Part shown: positions 35,477 to 43,632 of the stretch, in pieces
Layout of the letters: every line of letters starts with the position of its first letter
How positions within the stretch are numbered: the stretch's first letter is position 1
Assembly: GCA_963835955.1 (NCBI GenBank)
Contig: CAWIHZ010000005.1
Span: forward strand, 248,001 to 312,000
Length of the DNA stretch: 64,000 bases
Origin: Roseiarcus sp963835955
Lineage (GTDB): Bacteria > Pseudomonadota > Alphaproteobacteria > Rhizobiales > Beijerinckiaceae
Reading direction: 5' to 3'
Translations under genes and position numbers: made by a program
Notes under the pieces: model-generated
Database searches by the model: none
What the model saw: the letters and a program-made list of their open reading frames with translations, nothing else
Told to the model about the DNA's origin: nothing

Positions 35477-35923
35477 TTAGACCGTTGCCGTCTCGGTATG
35501 CCCGAAACCCTTGCGGTAATCCAGGATCGAGACAATCTCGGGCGAGATACGGAACAACGAAATGTCCTTCATCCCCGTCGCCGCAAATTGAGCGACCTGC
35601 GGGAACTTGTGGAGCATCAGGCCGCCGACCTTGGCCATCTCTTCGGGGACAGCGACGCGCGCCGCCCGGCCGCCGATCGATATCCCGCGGATTTCCTCCC
35701 ACGCCCTGTAGGGAAGGGTCACAGTCAGCGAGACTTTATCGCAGCTGGCGATGTTGCGAGCCTTCTGCAACTCCGCAGCGGTCCCAAAGTAGATGGTCAT
35801 ATCGTCGTTGACATAGCTGACCACCGTCGCCTGCGGATAGCCGTCAGGCCGGACGGTTGCAATCGTCATGTCGGTCGCGCCCGCAAGGATTGCGACGATC
35901 TCCTGCGTCATTGCGCTGTCCAT
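35477..35923 (-). CDS. Pyridoxamine 5'-phosphate oxidase-like FMN-binding protein
   Basis: A 148-residue split-barrel protein. TIATVRPDGYPQATVVSYVN and IYFGTAAELQKARNIASCDK are the flavin-binding strand pattern of the PNPOx-like superfamily; the dedicated PLP-site residues of true PdxH are not seen. Such small members bind FMN, F420 or haem-related cofactors. Two FixK/FNR-like boxes lie upstream (59 and 117 bases), so it is probably induced at low oxygen. Confidence 0.82.
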   Translation of the reverse strand: MDSAMTQEIVAILAGATDMTIATVRPDGYPQATVVSYVNDDMTIYFGTAAELQKARNIASCDKVSLTVTLPYRAWEEIRGISIGGRAARVAVPEEMAKVGGLMLHKFPQVAQFAATGMKDISLFRISPEIVSILDYRKGFGHTETATV

Positions 35924-35981
35924 GGCCGCGGTCTCCCTCGCGTGAGAGGCGAAACATCATCAGGCTTTTTCTTGCCCGGCA

Positions 35982-35995
35982 TTGACCGGCGTCAA
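35982..35995. promoter_or_regulatory. FixK/FNR-type binding site, proximal
   Basis: TTGACCGGCGTCAA is a perfect inverted repeat (TTGAC/GTCAA) close to the FixK consensus, 59 bases upstream of the PNPOx-like start. Confidence 0.55.
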
Positions 35996-36039
35996 GCCGT
36001 TTGGCGGGAAGGTCCTGCTCGCGCCGCCGTTCTGACGGT

Positions 36040-36053
36040 CTGATCTGGATCAA
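36040..36053. promoter_or_regulatory. FixK/FNR-type binding site, distal and degenerate
   Basis: CTGATCTGGATCAA matches TTGAT-N4-ATCAA at nine of ten conserved positions, 44 bases beyond the proximal box. It may be a secondary site. Confidence 0.35.
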
Positions 36054-36152
36054 CCCGAGCAAGCCGTGCCCGGAACGTAACCGCTTTGCACTGGACCGGG
36101 TCGAAGCGGGTGTCGGAGAAATAAGGACAGCGTCACCGCAAACCTTCGGGCC

Positions 36153-36533
36153 TCAACTCTCTCCAAATCCGCTCATCCGGAACGCCCATTGAAGCCCGAT
36201 GACGGCCCCCTTGATCGGCCGAATGAGCGCCAACGCAAGCACGACGGCAAGGCCCGGCCACAGAATTTCCTGAATCCAGATGGACATATCAGAGTAGCTC
36301 CCGACTACGAGCATGCTTCCGAGCACGATCGGTCCAACGATGAAGAGCACGAGATATCCAGGCAGATCTTCGGAACGATGATGGTGAAAGGCCGTCCCGC
36401 AGCGATCGCAGTGGTCCGCCACTTTCAGAAAGCGGGAAAACAGGCGGCCCTCGCCACACTGAGGACACCGACCGGCCAGGCCGCGCCAGACGGCGAGCCG
36501 CGCAGAGCGACGCTGCGGTTCGGATTTTTCCAT
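36153..36533 (-). CDS. DUF983 family zinc-ribbon membrane protein
   Basis: A 126-residue protein from ATG 36533. The N-terminal zinc ribbon (CPQCGEGRLFSRFLKVADHC then RCG) is followed by two membrane helices (LVLFIVGPIVLGSMLVVGSY and LAVVLALALIRPIKGAVIGL). DUF983 proteins are often near cytochrome oxidase genes in alphaproteobacteria, though not here. Divergent from the dehydrogenase gene at 36754. Confidence 0.88.
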   Translation of the reverse strand: MEKSEPQRRSARLAVWRGLAGRCPQCGEGRLFSRFLKVADHCDRCGTAFHHHRSEDLPGYLVLFIVGPIVLGSMLVVGSYSDMSIWIQEILWPGLAVVLALALIRPIKGAVIGLQWAFRMSGFGES

Positions 36534-36753
36534 CCGCTCTATGTGCGGGTAGCGCACGGCCAATGCAAATGTAATCTGGCGATCGCGGCGTTGCGTGACG
36601 CGTGGACGCGAAGATCGGAGCGGTTGATGAGCCAACCCTCTGGCGTCTTCGTCCTCGCCGAGGGCAACCGCGTTTTCGTGGCCGCGGGCGCCACAGGCAT
36701 TGCGGAGGCGTCGCGAAGTTCGCGCCGGCGCATTCGAACGAGTGGAGAGCATA

Positions 36754-37701
36754 ATGAGCAAAGTGGCGATCGTCGGTTCGGGTCTCGTCGGCCGCGCCTG
36801 GGCGATCAGCTTCGCCCGCGCCGGATATGACATTGCGCTGTGGGATCAGGACCTCGAAGCCCCCGGGATGGCCCTTGCCTATGCCGAGCGGCTGCTGCCC
36901 GATCTCGAGCAGAACGACCTGCTCAACGGGGAAACCGCGGGAGCGGTCGGCGCGCGCATGCGGCCGGAGGCGCGCCTTGAGGCGGTCCTCGAAGGGGCGG
37001 CCTACGTGCAGGAGAATACGCCGGAGGATGTCGAGGTCAAACGCCGAATGTTCGCCAGTCTCGACGCGCTGGCGGCGCCTCAGACGATTCTCGCGAGCTC
37101 GACCTCGGCGATCTTGCCTTCCGCCTTCACCGAAGAGCTCAACGGTCGGTCGCGATGCCTGGTCGTTCATCCGATCAATCCGCCATACCTCATTCCAGCG
37201 GTCGAGGTCGTGCCGGCCCCCTGGACCGACCCCGCAATCGTCGAGGGCGCTGCGGCGCTGCTGCGCGCCGCCGGACACGCGCCGATCGTAATGAAGCGCG
37301 AGATCGACGGGTTCGTGATGAATCGTCTGCAGGGCGCGCTGCTTGAAGAGGCGTTTCGCCTGGTTGCGGAGGGCTACGCCAGCATCGAGGACGTCGACAT
37401 CGGCGTCCGCGACGGACTGGCGCTGCGGTGGTCGTTCATGGGCCCGTTCGAGACCATTGATCTCAATGCGCCGGGGGGCGTGCGCGACTATGTCGAACGC
37501 TACCAGAAGATCTATTCCGGCATTTTCCCCTCGACGCAATGGCGCGCCGACTGGAGCGGGCCGGTGATGGATATGATCGAAGCCGAGCGGCGGGCGCGCT
37601 TGCCGGCCGACAAGCTCGCCGAGCGCCAGTCCTGGCGCGATCGCCGGCTGATGGCGCTCGCCGCGCACAAACGACGCGCGGACCTGGGCATTGGACGTTG
37701 A
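36754..37701 (+). CDS. 3-hydroxyacyl-CoA dehydrogenase-family protein, L-gulonate 3-dehydrogenase / lambda-crystallin (CRYL1)-like
   Basis: A 315-residue NAD-dependent dehydrogenase. The Rossmann start VAIVGSGLVGRAWAISFARA, then ENTPEDVEVKRRMFASLDAL, ILASSTSAILPS, HPINPPYLIPAVEVVPAP, DGFVMNRLQGALLEEAFRLV and FMGPFETIDLN, follow the CRYL1 pattern segment by segment. It oxidises a 3-hydroxy acid to a 3-keto acid. The next gene (32 bases on) encodes a BKACE that would cleave such a keto acid. ATG 36754 is chosen because it opens the conserved domain. Confidence 0.88.
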   Translation: MSKVAIVGSGLVGRAWAISFARAGYDIALWDQDLEAPGMALAYAERLLPDLEQNDLLNGETAGAVGARMRPEARLEAVLEGAAYVQENTPEDVEVKRRMFASLDALAAPQTILASSTSAILPSAFTEELNGRSRCLVVHPINPPYLIPAVEVVPAPWTDPAIVEGAAALLRAAGHAPIVMKREIDGFVMNRLQGALLEEAFRLVAEGYASIEDVDIGVRDGLALRWSFMGPFETIDLNAPGGVRDYVERYQKIYSGIFPSTQWRADWSGPVMDMIEAERRARLPADKLAERQSWRDRRLMALAAHKRRADLGIGR

Positions 37702-37733
37702 AGCAGGATAGACAAAGGGAAGGGCGGCCCCAC

Positions 37734-38666
37734 ATGGCTTCGAGCAACAAGGTCATCATCACCTGCGCCGTCACTGGCGCGATCCACACTCCGTCGATGT
37801 CGCCCCACTTGCCAGTGACGGCTGAAGAGATCGCCGACGCGGCGATCGGCGCGGCCGACGCGGGAGCGGCGATCGTACATTTGCACGCGCGTGATGAGCG
37901 TACCGGCCGTCCGGATCAAAGGCCGGAGGCTTTTGCGCGCTTCCTGCCGCGAATCAAGCAGGCGACCAAGGCGGTGATCAATCTGACGACCGGCGGCGCT
38001 CCCTATATGACCGTGCAGGACCGGGTAAAGCCGGCCGAAGTCTTCAAGCCCGAGGTCGCCTCGCTCAACATGGGCTCGATGAATTTCGGCCTGTTCCCGA
38101 TGCTCAACCAATTCAAGACCTTCAAGCATGAGTGGGAACAGCAAGCGCTTGAGAATTCGCGCGATCTTGTGTTCCGCAACACCTACAAGGACATCGAGTT
38201 CGTGCTGCGCACCCTCGGCGACGCCGGAACGCGCTTCGAGTTCGAGTGTTACGACACCGCCCATCTTTACAACCTAGCGCATTTCCTGGAGCGCGGGCTC
38301 GTCAAGCCGCCGCTGTTCGTGCAGACGGTGTTTGGCATCCTCGGAGGCATCGGCCCGCATCCGGAGGACGTCCTGCACATGAAGCGCACGGCCGACCGCC
38401 TGTTCGCAACGCACTACAAATGGTCCGCGCTCGGCGCCGGTCGCAATCAGCTGGCTATCGTCGCGCAAACCGCTGCGATGGGCGGGAACGTGCGCGTCGG
38501 GCTCGAGGATTCGCTGTGGTCGGGGCCGGGAAGGCTCGCAAGCAGCAACGCTGAGCAGGTGAGGGCGGCGCGCCAGATCATCGAGGGGCTCGGCCTTTCG
38601 GTCGCAAGCCCCGACGATGCACGCGAACTCCTCGAACTCAAGGGCGGCGATCGGGTCGCCTTTTGA
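37734..38666 (+). CDS. Beta-keto acid cleavage enzyme (BKACE, DUF849)
   Basis: A 310-residue TIM-barrel enzyme. VIITCAVTGAIHTPSMSPHL, GAAIVHLHARDERTGRPDQR (metal-binding His pair HLH), VINLTTGGAPYMTVQDR and EFECYDTAHLYNLAHFLERG are family motifs. BKACEs transfer an acetyl group from a beta-keto acid to acetyl-CoA chemistry, giving acetoacetate and a new CoA ester; the type member cleaves 3-keto-5-aminohexanoate and others handle dehydrocarnitine. The adjacent dehydrogenase probably makes its substrate. Confidence 0.9.
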   Translation: MASSNKVIITCAVTGAIHTPSMSPHLPVTAEEIADAAIGAADAGAAIVHLHARDERTGRPDQRPEAFARFLPRIKQATKAVINLTTGGAPYMTVQDRVKPAEVFKPEVASLNMGSMNFGLFPMLNQFKTFKHEWEQQALENSRDLVFRNTYKDIEFVLRTLGDAGTRFEFECYDTAHLYNLAHFLERGLVKPPLFVQTVFGILGGIGPHPEDVLHMKRTADRLFATHYKWSALGAGRNQLAIVAQTAAMGGNVRVGLEDSLWSGPGRLASSNAEQVRAARQIIEGLGLSVASPDDARELLELKGGDRVAF

Positions 38667-38696
38667 CGTCGAGATTATGACACGGCTTTATCCACC

Positions 38697-39254
38697 TCAT
38701 CTGAGCGCGGCGGACTCCACCGGCGCGTCCCAAAGGGCCACATGGTCTCCCTCGAGCACGGAAGCCGTGATCGAGCAGCTGGCCATTTCGAGCGAGGCGA
38801 CATAGTCGCCAACCAGCGATCGAATAACCCTCGCGCCCAGCTTCTTGAGAAAACGACGCGCAGCCTTGTGCGTCAGATAGAGCTCCATCGCGGGCATGCC
38901 GCCGAAGCCGTTCACGAACGGCAGCGCGTCGCCGCGTATCTCCGCCCCGAGATCGGTCGCGATTGCGCTCACCATCCGGTCCGCGATTTCGTCCGCGCAA
39001 ACTGGCGGCACCCGGCGCCGGCCGGGTTCGCTCCGGGCAGGCCGCATCCACCATGCCGTATCCGACAAAGCCGGCGTGCAAGGGTTCGTGGCCGCTGCCG
39101 CCGCCCGAAATGAGTGCCACCTTGCCGGGCGTCGGCCGGCGCGGCGGACGAATTTGCTTTTCGACCCAAGCGCGACGATCCCAGCATACGCGGCTGCGAA
39201 GCCGGACAGCCTCTCGGCGAGGATCGTCTCGACGCCATTCATCAGTTTTTTCAT
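38697..39254 (-). pseudogene. dhaK: Decayed dihydroxyacetone kinase subunit DhaK
   Basis: Pieces of DhaK are in order but not in one frame. MKKLMNGVETILAERLSGFA starts at 39254; after a shift near 39140 the frame gives GKVALISGGGSGHEPLHAGF. The chain then jumps from about residue 70 to about residue 205 (EPGRRRV), and continues as LPFVNGFGGMPAMELYLTHK, RSLVGDYVASLEMASCSITA and LWDAPVESAALR. The missing middle includes the His that binds dihydroxyacetone, so the product cannot be active. It is the last reading frame of the operon that starts at 49118. Confidence 0.82.
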
Positions 39255-39300
39255 CGGACACGGAGCCCATGCGTCGGCTCGTCGACGAGTCACGGCGCCT

Positions 39301-40311
39301 CTAGCCGGACATGCGCCGCAGCTGACTAATGAAGCGCCGCGACGGCGACGGGTCCCAGCCTCGCATGCTGGCCGGATTGCTCGCGTCTAGGCGAGACCTC
39401 AGGTAGTCGGCGGCGGGAATAGGCGCGTAGCGCGGCTCTTCGCCGGAGCTTACGCAGGAAGGAATCGCGGCGACCTCGGCCTCCGGATTAGGATCGAAGA
39501 AGAAGGCGATCGAGTAGCGCTCTCTGCCGCTCCGGTTAACGACGCGGTGCGGGGTCGAGACGTAGACGTCGTTGGTCCAGCGCATCAGACAGTCGCCGAT
39601 GTTGACGATGAAGGCGCCGGAGACCACCGGCGCGGCGATCCAATCCCCGGCGCGCGTGCGAACCTCGAGGCCCCCGACGTCGTCGGTCGCCAGCAATGTC
39701 AGGTTGCCGTAGTCCGTATGCGTCCCGGCGCCGATCTGAGCGTCGCCCGCGGCCGGCGCCGCCGGGTAGCGCAGCAGCCGGAGCGTCGCCATCGGGCGAT
39801 CGAACTTTTCGGCGAAGAAGTCGAGGCTGACGCCGAGGTCATGGGCGAAGGCGCGATGCAGGCGGCCGCCGAGCGCGGCGCAGGCGTCGAAATACGCGAG
39901 CAGCGCTTCGCGGAATCCCGGCAGACTGGGCCATGCGTTGAGCGAGCGGAAGGGCTTGCCGGAGAGGATCTCGGGATCGTCCTGCGCAAGGTCGAGACCG
40001 ACGTTGAAGGCTTCCTTGCTGTCGGGGCCGCGAGTTGGATCGAGCGCCTCGTGCATGAGGCCGGAATAGCCGCGGTTGCCGCCGATCGATTCGATCGCCA
40101 GCCTCTGCTTGTCCGCTAGCGGAAGTGCGAAGAACCGCCGCGATTGTGCGAATGTTTCCTCCCTCAGGCACTGCTCAACACCGTGGCCGACCACGTAGAA
40201 AAAGCCAACGCGGCGGCAGGCCGCGCCGATCTCGGCCGCGATCCTGGCAAGCGACGTCTCGTCGCCCTCGCGCCACGATGAAAGATCGATGATTGGCAGG
40301 GTTCGCGGCAT
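39301..40311 (-). CDS. Isopenicillin N synthase-family 2-oxoglutarate/Fe(II) oxygenase
   Basis: A 336-residue non-haem iron oxygenase. An N-terminal DIOX_N part (LPIIDLSSW, RVGFFYVVGHGVEQCLREET) leads to the jelly roll with the iron ligands GTHTDYGNLTLL (His-x-Asp) and TPHRVVN (distal His), and the co-substrate motif RYSIAFFFDPN. The substrate is unknown. It follows the amidohydrolase by 27 bases in the same operon, so it may hydroxylate or demethylate the imported compound. Confidence 0.88.
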   Translation of the reverse strand: MPRTLPIIDLSSWREGDETSLARIAAEIGAACRRVGFFYVVGHGVEQCLREETFAQSRRFFALPLADKQRLAIESIGGNRGYSGLMHEALDPTRGPDSKEAFNVGLDLAQDDPEILSGKPFRSLNAWPSLPGFREALLAYFDACAALGGRLHRAFAHDLGVSLDFFAEKFDRPMATLRLLRYPAAPAAGDAQIGAGTHTDYGNLTLLATDDVGGLEVRTRAGDWIAAPVVSGAFIVNIGDCLMRWTNDVYVSTPHRVVNRSGRERYSIAFFFDPNPEAEVAAIPSCVSSGEEPRYAPIPAADYLRSRLDASNPASMRGWDPSPSRRFISQLRRMSG

Positions 40312-40338
40312 GATCCAGTCCCCCGCCTTTAGAAGGCG

Positions 40339-41781
40339 TCAGCAACAGCCGAAGCCATTGCGATAGTGCTCTGCAACCGCGGGCTCCAGCTGGCCCCAGG
40401 CTTCGAGAAACGGCGCGCGCGACGCCATCTTGCTGCGGTATTCGCGACGCAGCGCTGCTTCAGCGGCATCGAGATCGATGCGGGTCAGTCGTCCCTCGCC
40501 GACAATCTCCTCCCCGCCGACAATCAGCCGCGCGACATGCGCCGCAGTCGCGCGGGCGAACACGAGATCGATCGGCTCGACCGGCATGACCGCATCGCGA
40601 TCGAGCGTGTCGAGGTCAAAAACGAGAATGTCAGCCGGCGCGCCGACGCTCAGTGTTCCGTCGCCAGGCGCGCCGTTGGCGAAACGGCCGTCGGCGACGA
40701 TGCGCGACAGCCACGCGCGGCGCTCGATGACTTCGTCGAAACCCCAACCGCCGTGCAGGAAATGGCCGAGCCGCGCTTCGCGCACGATGTCGTCGTCCTC
40801 ATCGAATGCGGACGCGTCGACGCCGAGCGCGACGCGGCAGCCGCGCCGGATCGCCTCCGAAATCGGCGCGACGCCGCTTCGCAGATGAAGATTTGAGCTC
40901 GGATTGGTCGCGATGACCGCGCCCGAGGCCGCGATGGCGTCGAGCTCTTCCGGCCGGCAATAGACGCAATGGGCCAGCGTCAACCGCGGCGACAGCAGAC
41001 CGAGCCCGCTCAACCGAGTGACAATTCCTTCGGAATAGACTCGATCGGCGAAAGCGCGCTGATATCGCGTCTCCAACAGATGCATGTGGATGCGCCGGCC
41101 GGTCCGCGTCGATCTTTCCGCGATCGCGGCAAGTAGCGCGTCGGAACACCATTGCGGCCCATTGGGCCCGAACTGCACCGAAAACGCGGGGCTCTCGACC
41201 GCCGCCGCGATCGCTTCGACTCGGGCGACCTGGTCTTCGACGCCGGGCATGGCGCCGAGGAACTGCGCTTCGATCAGGGCGCGCGCGCCTTCGGGCAGCC
41301 TCGACCAAAAGCTTCTTTCGTCGCCGTAGACCAACGGGTTTCGGTCGCGCATGAATACCGCGAGCGTCACGCGCACGCCCACATCCTCTGCGGCGCGGGC
41401 GATCGCGCGCGCTTCGTCGAGGGGCGGCATGGGGCCATGAAACCGGGTGTAATGCGCCATCACCGAGGCTGCGCCGGACCGGGCCGCCCGCCCGAAGGCG
41501 GCAAGGGCGCCGAGATAGGGATCGATGGCGGGCATCGCCGCGAGCCGCAGAATCCAGGTCTCGAGCGGTTTGCCGGCGGCGCCGAAGGATGTGGGCGACA
41601 GAGCACGGGCGTGATCATGCGCGTTGACGAGAGCGGGCGCGGCCAGCAGGCGGCGCACCGGCGCGCCGACGGCGGGCGTGATCGCCGCGATGCGGCCGGC
41701 TTCGATCACGATGTCGACCGGCGCGCCAGCGTAAGCGCCATCGGTCGGCAGCAAAATGACGCCGGCCAGCCGCTTGCTCAT
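40339..41781 (-). CDS. Amidohydrolase (ATZ/TRZ, cytosine-deaminase-like metal-dependent hydrolase)
   Basis: A 480-residue TIM-barrel hydrolase. The metal motif ALVNAHDHARA (His-x-His) follows a short beta-domain; RRIHMHLLETRYQRAFADR, LTLAHCVYC (metal His) and ALGVDASAFDEDDD (catalytic Asp) come later. This is the superfamily branch of cytosine deaminase, TrzN/AtzB-type and 8-oxoguanine deaminases, acting on C-N bonds of heterocycles. Within the biuret operon it is the likely ring- or side-chain-deaminating step, by inference. The ATG overlaps the upstream AtzH-like stop by four bases. Confidence 0.87.
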   Translation of the reverse strand: MSKRLAGVILLPTDGAYAGAPVDIVIEAGRIAAITPAVGAPVRRLLAAPALVNAHDHARALSPTSFGAAGKPLETWILRLAAMPAIDPYLGALAAFGRAARSGAASVMAHYTRFHGPMPPLDEARAIARAAEDVGVRVTLAVFMRDRNPLVYGDERSFWSRLPEGARALIEAQFLGAMPGVEDQVARVEAIAAAVESPAFSVQFGPNGPQWCSDALLAAIAERSTRTGRRIHMHLLETRYQRAFADRVYSEGIVTRLSGLGLLSPRLTLAHCVYCRPEELDAIAASGAVIATNPSSNLHLRSGVAPISEAIRRGCRVALGVDASAFDEDDDIVREARLGHFLHGGWGFDEVIERRAWLSRIVADGRFANGAPGDGTLSVGAPADILVFDLDTLDRDAVMPVEPIDLVFARATAAHVARLIVGGEEIVGEGRLTRIDLDAAEAALRREYRSKMASRAPFLEAWGQLEPAVAEHYRNGFGCC

Positions 41782-42167
41782 GCCGGTGGTTCGTCGATGA
41801 CGCTGACATGGGCGGCGACGATGCGCCAGCCCGCGGGGAATCGAACCCAGGTCTGCATCTGCCGGCCAATCTTGCCGGACGCGGTCTCGCGTCGAAACAA
41901 CGTCGCCGCGATCGCGCAGTCCCGGCCGTAAGTCACGATATGCGTGCGCTCCAACCGGCGCGCGAGGCCCGCCGGCGAGCGCGACGCGCGAAAGGCTTTG
42001 ATCGCCTCGTGGCCATAGAGATTTTCAGCCACGCCGTACCGAATTGCATATTGGCTTTGAAAAAAGAACCGATCGAGCGCCGCGACGTCATTTTCGATGA
42101 GCGCGCGCTCGTAGGCGGCGAAGGCGGCCTCGACCTCGGCTTTTGTTTCCGGATCGTCGACCGTCAT
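41778..42167 (-). CDS. AtzH-like protein (DUF3225, SnoaL fold)
   Basis: A 129-residue small alpha+beta-barrel protein. YERALIENDVAALDRFFFQS, RYGVAENLYGHEAIKAFRAS and WRIVAAHVSVIDEPP match the AtzH-like family. In s-triazine and ureide clusters atzH lies beside atzE/atzG and is proposed as a further amidohydrolase or accessory step. Start and stop overlap both neighbours by four bases, so it is embedded in the operon. Confidence 0.82.
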   Translation of the reverse strand: MTVDDPETKAEVEAAFAAYERALIENDVAALDRFFFQSQYAIRYGVAENLYGHEAIKAFRASRSPAGLARRLERTHIVTYGRDCAIAATLFRRETASGKIGRQMQTWVRFPAGWRIVAAHVSVIDEPPA

Positions 42168-42785
42168 GGCGCCCGCTTCCGGCGCTCGATCGATTCGCGT
42201 AGCTCACTCAAGAACGGGATGTCGGCGAACTGATCGGCGCGAACCTCGCCCCAGGCGACTCCCCGCGGCTGCGGGTGGGGCGTCTTGGTGGCGATCAGCT
42301 CCAGCTCGGTGGCGATGTAGTTCAGCGCCGAATCGTGGTTCTCCATGATCACGTCGGAATCGCCGACAACCTGAGAGGAATGAACCGTCGTCGCGATTGG
42401 CGTCGATGCGTCGACGAGAGCGAGTTCGCGAAAGACGCCTTGTTCGAGATCGGCGAATCCGGCGCCCTTGCCCGTCCGTCCGCCGCGCCGCGTGACCGCG
42501 ACGCAGCCGACCACGCAGAAGTCGAGCTTCGGCATGTCCTCGAAGCCGATCGGATCGCCATATTGCAGGAAGCCCTGCGAGGTGGCGGCGGTTTCGAAAT
42601 CGACGTTCCTCGCGGCAAGTTTCTCCGGGTCGATGCGCAGATAGGGATAGCCTTTGGCAAGATAGGGCACCGGCGAAAACAACAGCTTGCCCTCATAAAG
42701 CGCCCTGAGGCGAACCGGGATTTGCGGCGGTCCTGATCGCAGTCGCGATCGCCTGCGCGGAGCCGTCGAGCAAATCCGGTGTCAT
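42164..42785 (-). CDS. 5-formyltetrahydrofolate cyclo-ligase-like protein, frameshifted
   Basis: About 206 residues. From ATG 42785 the frame reads MTPDLLDGSAQAIATAIRTA, then an extra A in the AAA run (42721-42723, shown as TTT) shifts it; deleting it gives IPVRLRALYEGKLLFSPVPY and the rest to 42164, including ALVDASTPIATTVHSSQVVG. The fold is that of the 5-FTHF cyclo-ligase family, which also has members of unrelated function in catabolic clusters. ATGA overlaps on both sides show the intended ends, so the indel is recent or artefactual. Its step in the pathway is unknown. Confidence 0.75.
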
Positions 42786-42970
42786 GGCGTGAACACCGGC
42801 GCCGGGTCCTCGTCATCGTCGAGAGCCGCAGACAGCAACAGCTCCGCCTGCTGCGCCGCGATCCGCAAATGCAGAGCCGTCTGGGCGCGGGACTCCGGCG
42901 GCAGGGCGACCCCGATCAGCGGGGCCAGAGCGTCGATCAGGGCCTCAGGATCGAAGGGGACCGAATTCAT
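42782..42970 (-). CDS. AtzG-like protein (DUF4089)
   Basis: A 62-residue protein: FDPEALIDALAPLIGVALPP, then HLRIAAQQAELLLSAALDDD. This matches the AtzG family, the small subunit that stabilises the amidase AtzE (1-carboxybiuret hydrolase) in cyanuric acid breakdown. No AtzE amidase lies next to it. Four-base overlaps link it to the isochorismatase-type gene upstream and the cyclo-ligase-like gene downstream. Confidence 0.82.
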   Translation of the reverse strand: MNSVPFDPEALIDALAPLIGVALPPESRAQTALHLRIAAQQAELLLSAALDDDEDPAPVFTP

Positions 42971-43629
42971 TCGATCGCCTGTTTGAACGCGGCCAGACGC
43001 GCCGTCCAGCCGACGATCGCTCCTTGAGCGCGAATCATGTCGAGCGTCGCAGCCTTGAATGCGGGAAAGTAGCTTGCCGTCGCGTCCTCAATGAGCATGC
43101 ACTCATAGCCGCGATCGTTCGCCTCGCGCATTGAAGTCTGAACGCAGACTTCGGTTGTGACGCCGGCGAAGACCAGTTGTGTGATTCCGCGCGCCCTGAG
43201 GATGGAATCGACGTCGGTCGCGAAGAACATTCCCTTACCGGGCTTGTCGATCACGTATTCCCCCGGGGCCGGCTCGCATGCGGCGACTATTGCGCTGCCC
43301 GGCTCGCCACGCACCAGGACACGGCCCATCGGTCCGTCATCGCCGATGCGTAGCGAAGGACTGCCGCGCAGGCGCTTCGCCGGCGGGCAGTCCGAGAGAT
43401 CGGGCAGATGGCTTTCCCGCGTATGCAAGATAGGCCAGCCCTTTGCGCGAAAGCATTTGATGAGCTCCGCGACCGTGGGAATGATCTCGGCGACGGGGGC
43501 GAGGTCATTTCCGAGCGTCTCCCCAAATCCGCCGGGCTCCAGAAAATCGCGTTGCATGTCGATAACGACGAGCGCCGCGCACGCAGGATCGAGCCGATAC
43601 GGGAAGGGACTCGCCGCGACCTCGATCAC
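42967..43629 (-). CDS. Cysteine hydrolase, isochorismatase-like (second amidohydrolase of the operon)
   Basis: A 220-residue isochorismatase-fold hydrolase with the triad Asp in VVIDMQRDF, Lys in YVIDKPGKGMF and Cys in TTEVCVQTSMREANDRGYEC. It resembles BiuH encoded 1.6 kb upstream but differs in the substrate-facing regions (ASYFPAFKAATLDMIRAQGA at the C-terminus instead of CGATDPANHEAAIKMVTMQG), so it probably cleaves a different amide or ureide. It starts three bases after the ATPase stop. Confidence 0.87.
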   Translation of the reverse strand: MIEVAASPFPYRLDPACAALVVIDMQRDFLEPGGFGETLGNDLAPVAEIIPTVAELIKCFRAKGWPILHTRESHLPDLSDCPPAKRLRGSPSLRIGDDGPMGRVLVRGEPGSAIVAACEPAPGEYVIDKPGKGMFFATDVDSILRARGITQLVFAGVTTEVCVQTSMREANDRGYECMLIEDATASYFPAFKAATLDMIRAQGAIVGWTARLAAFKQAIE

Positions 43630-43632
43630 CGT

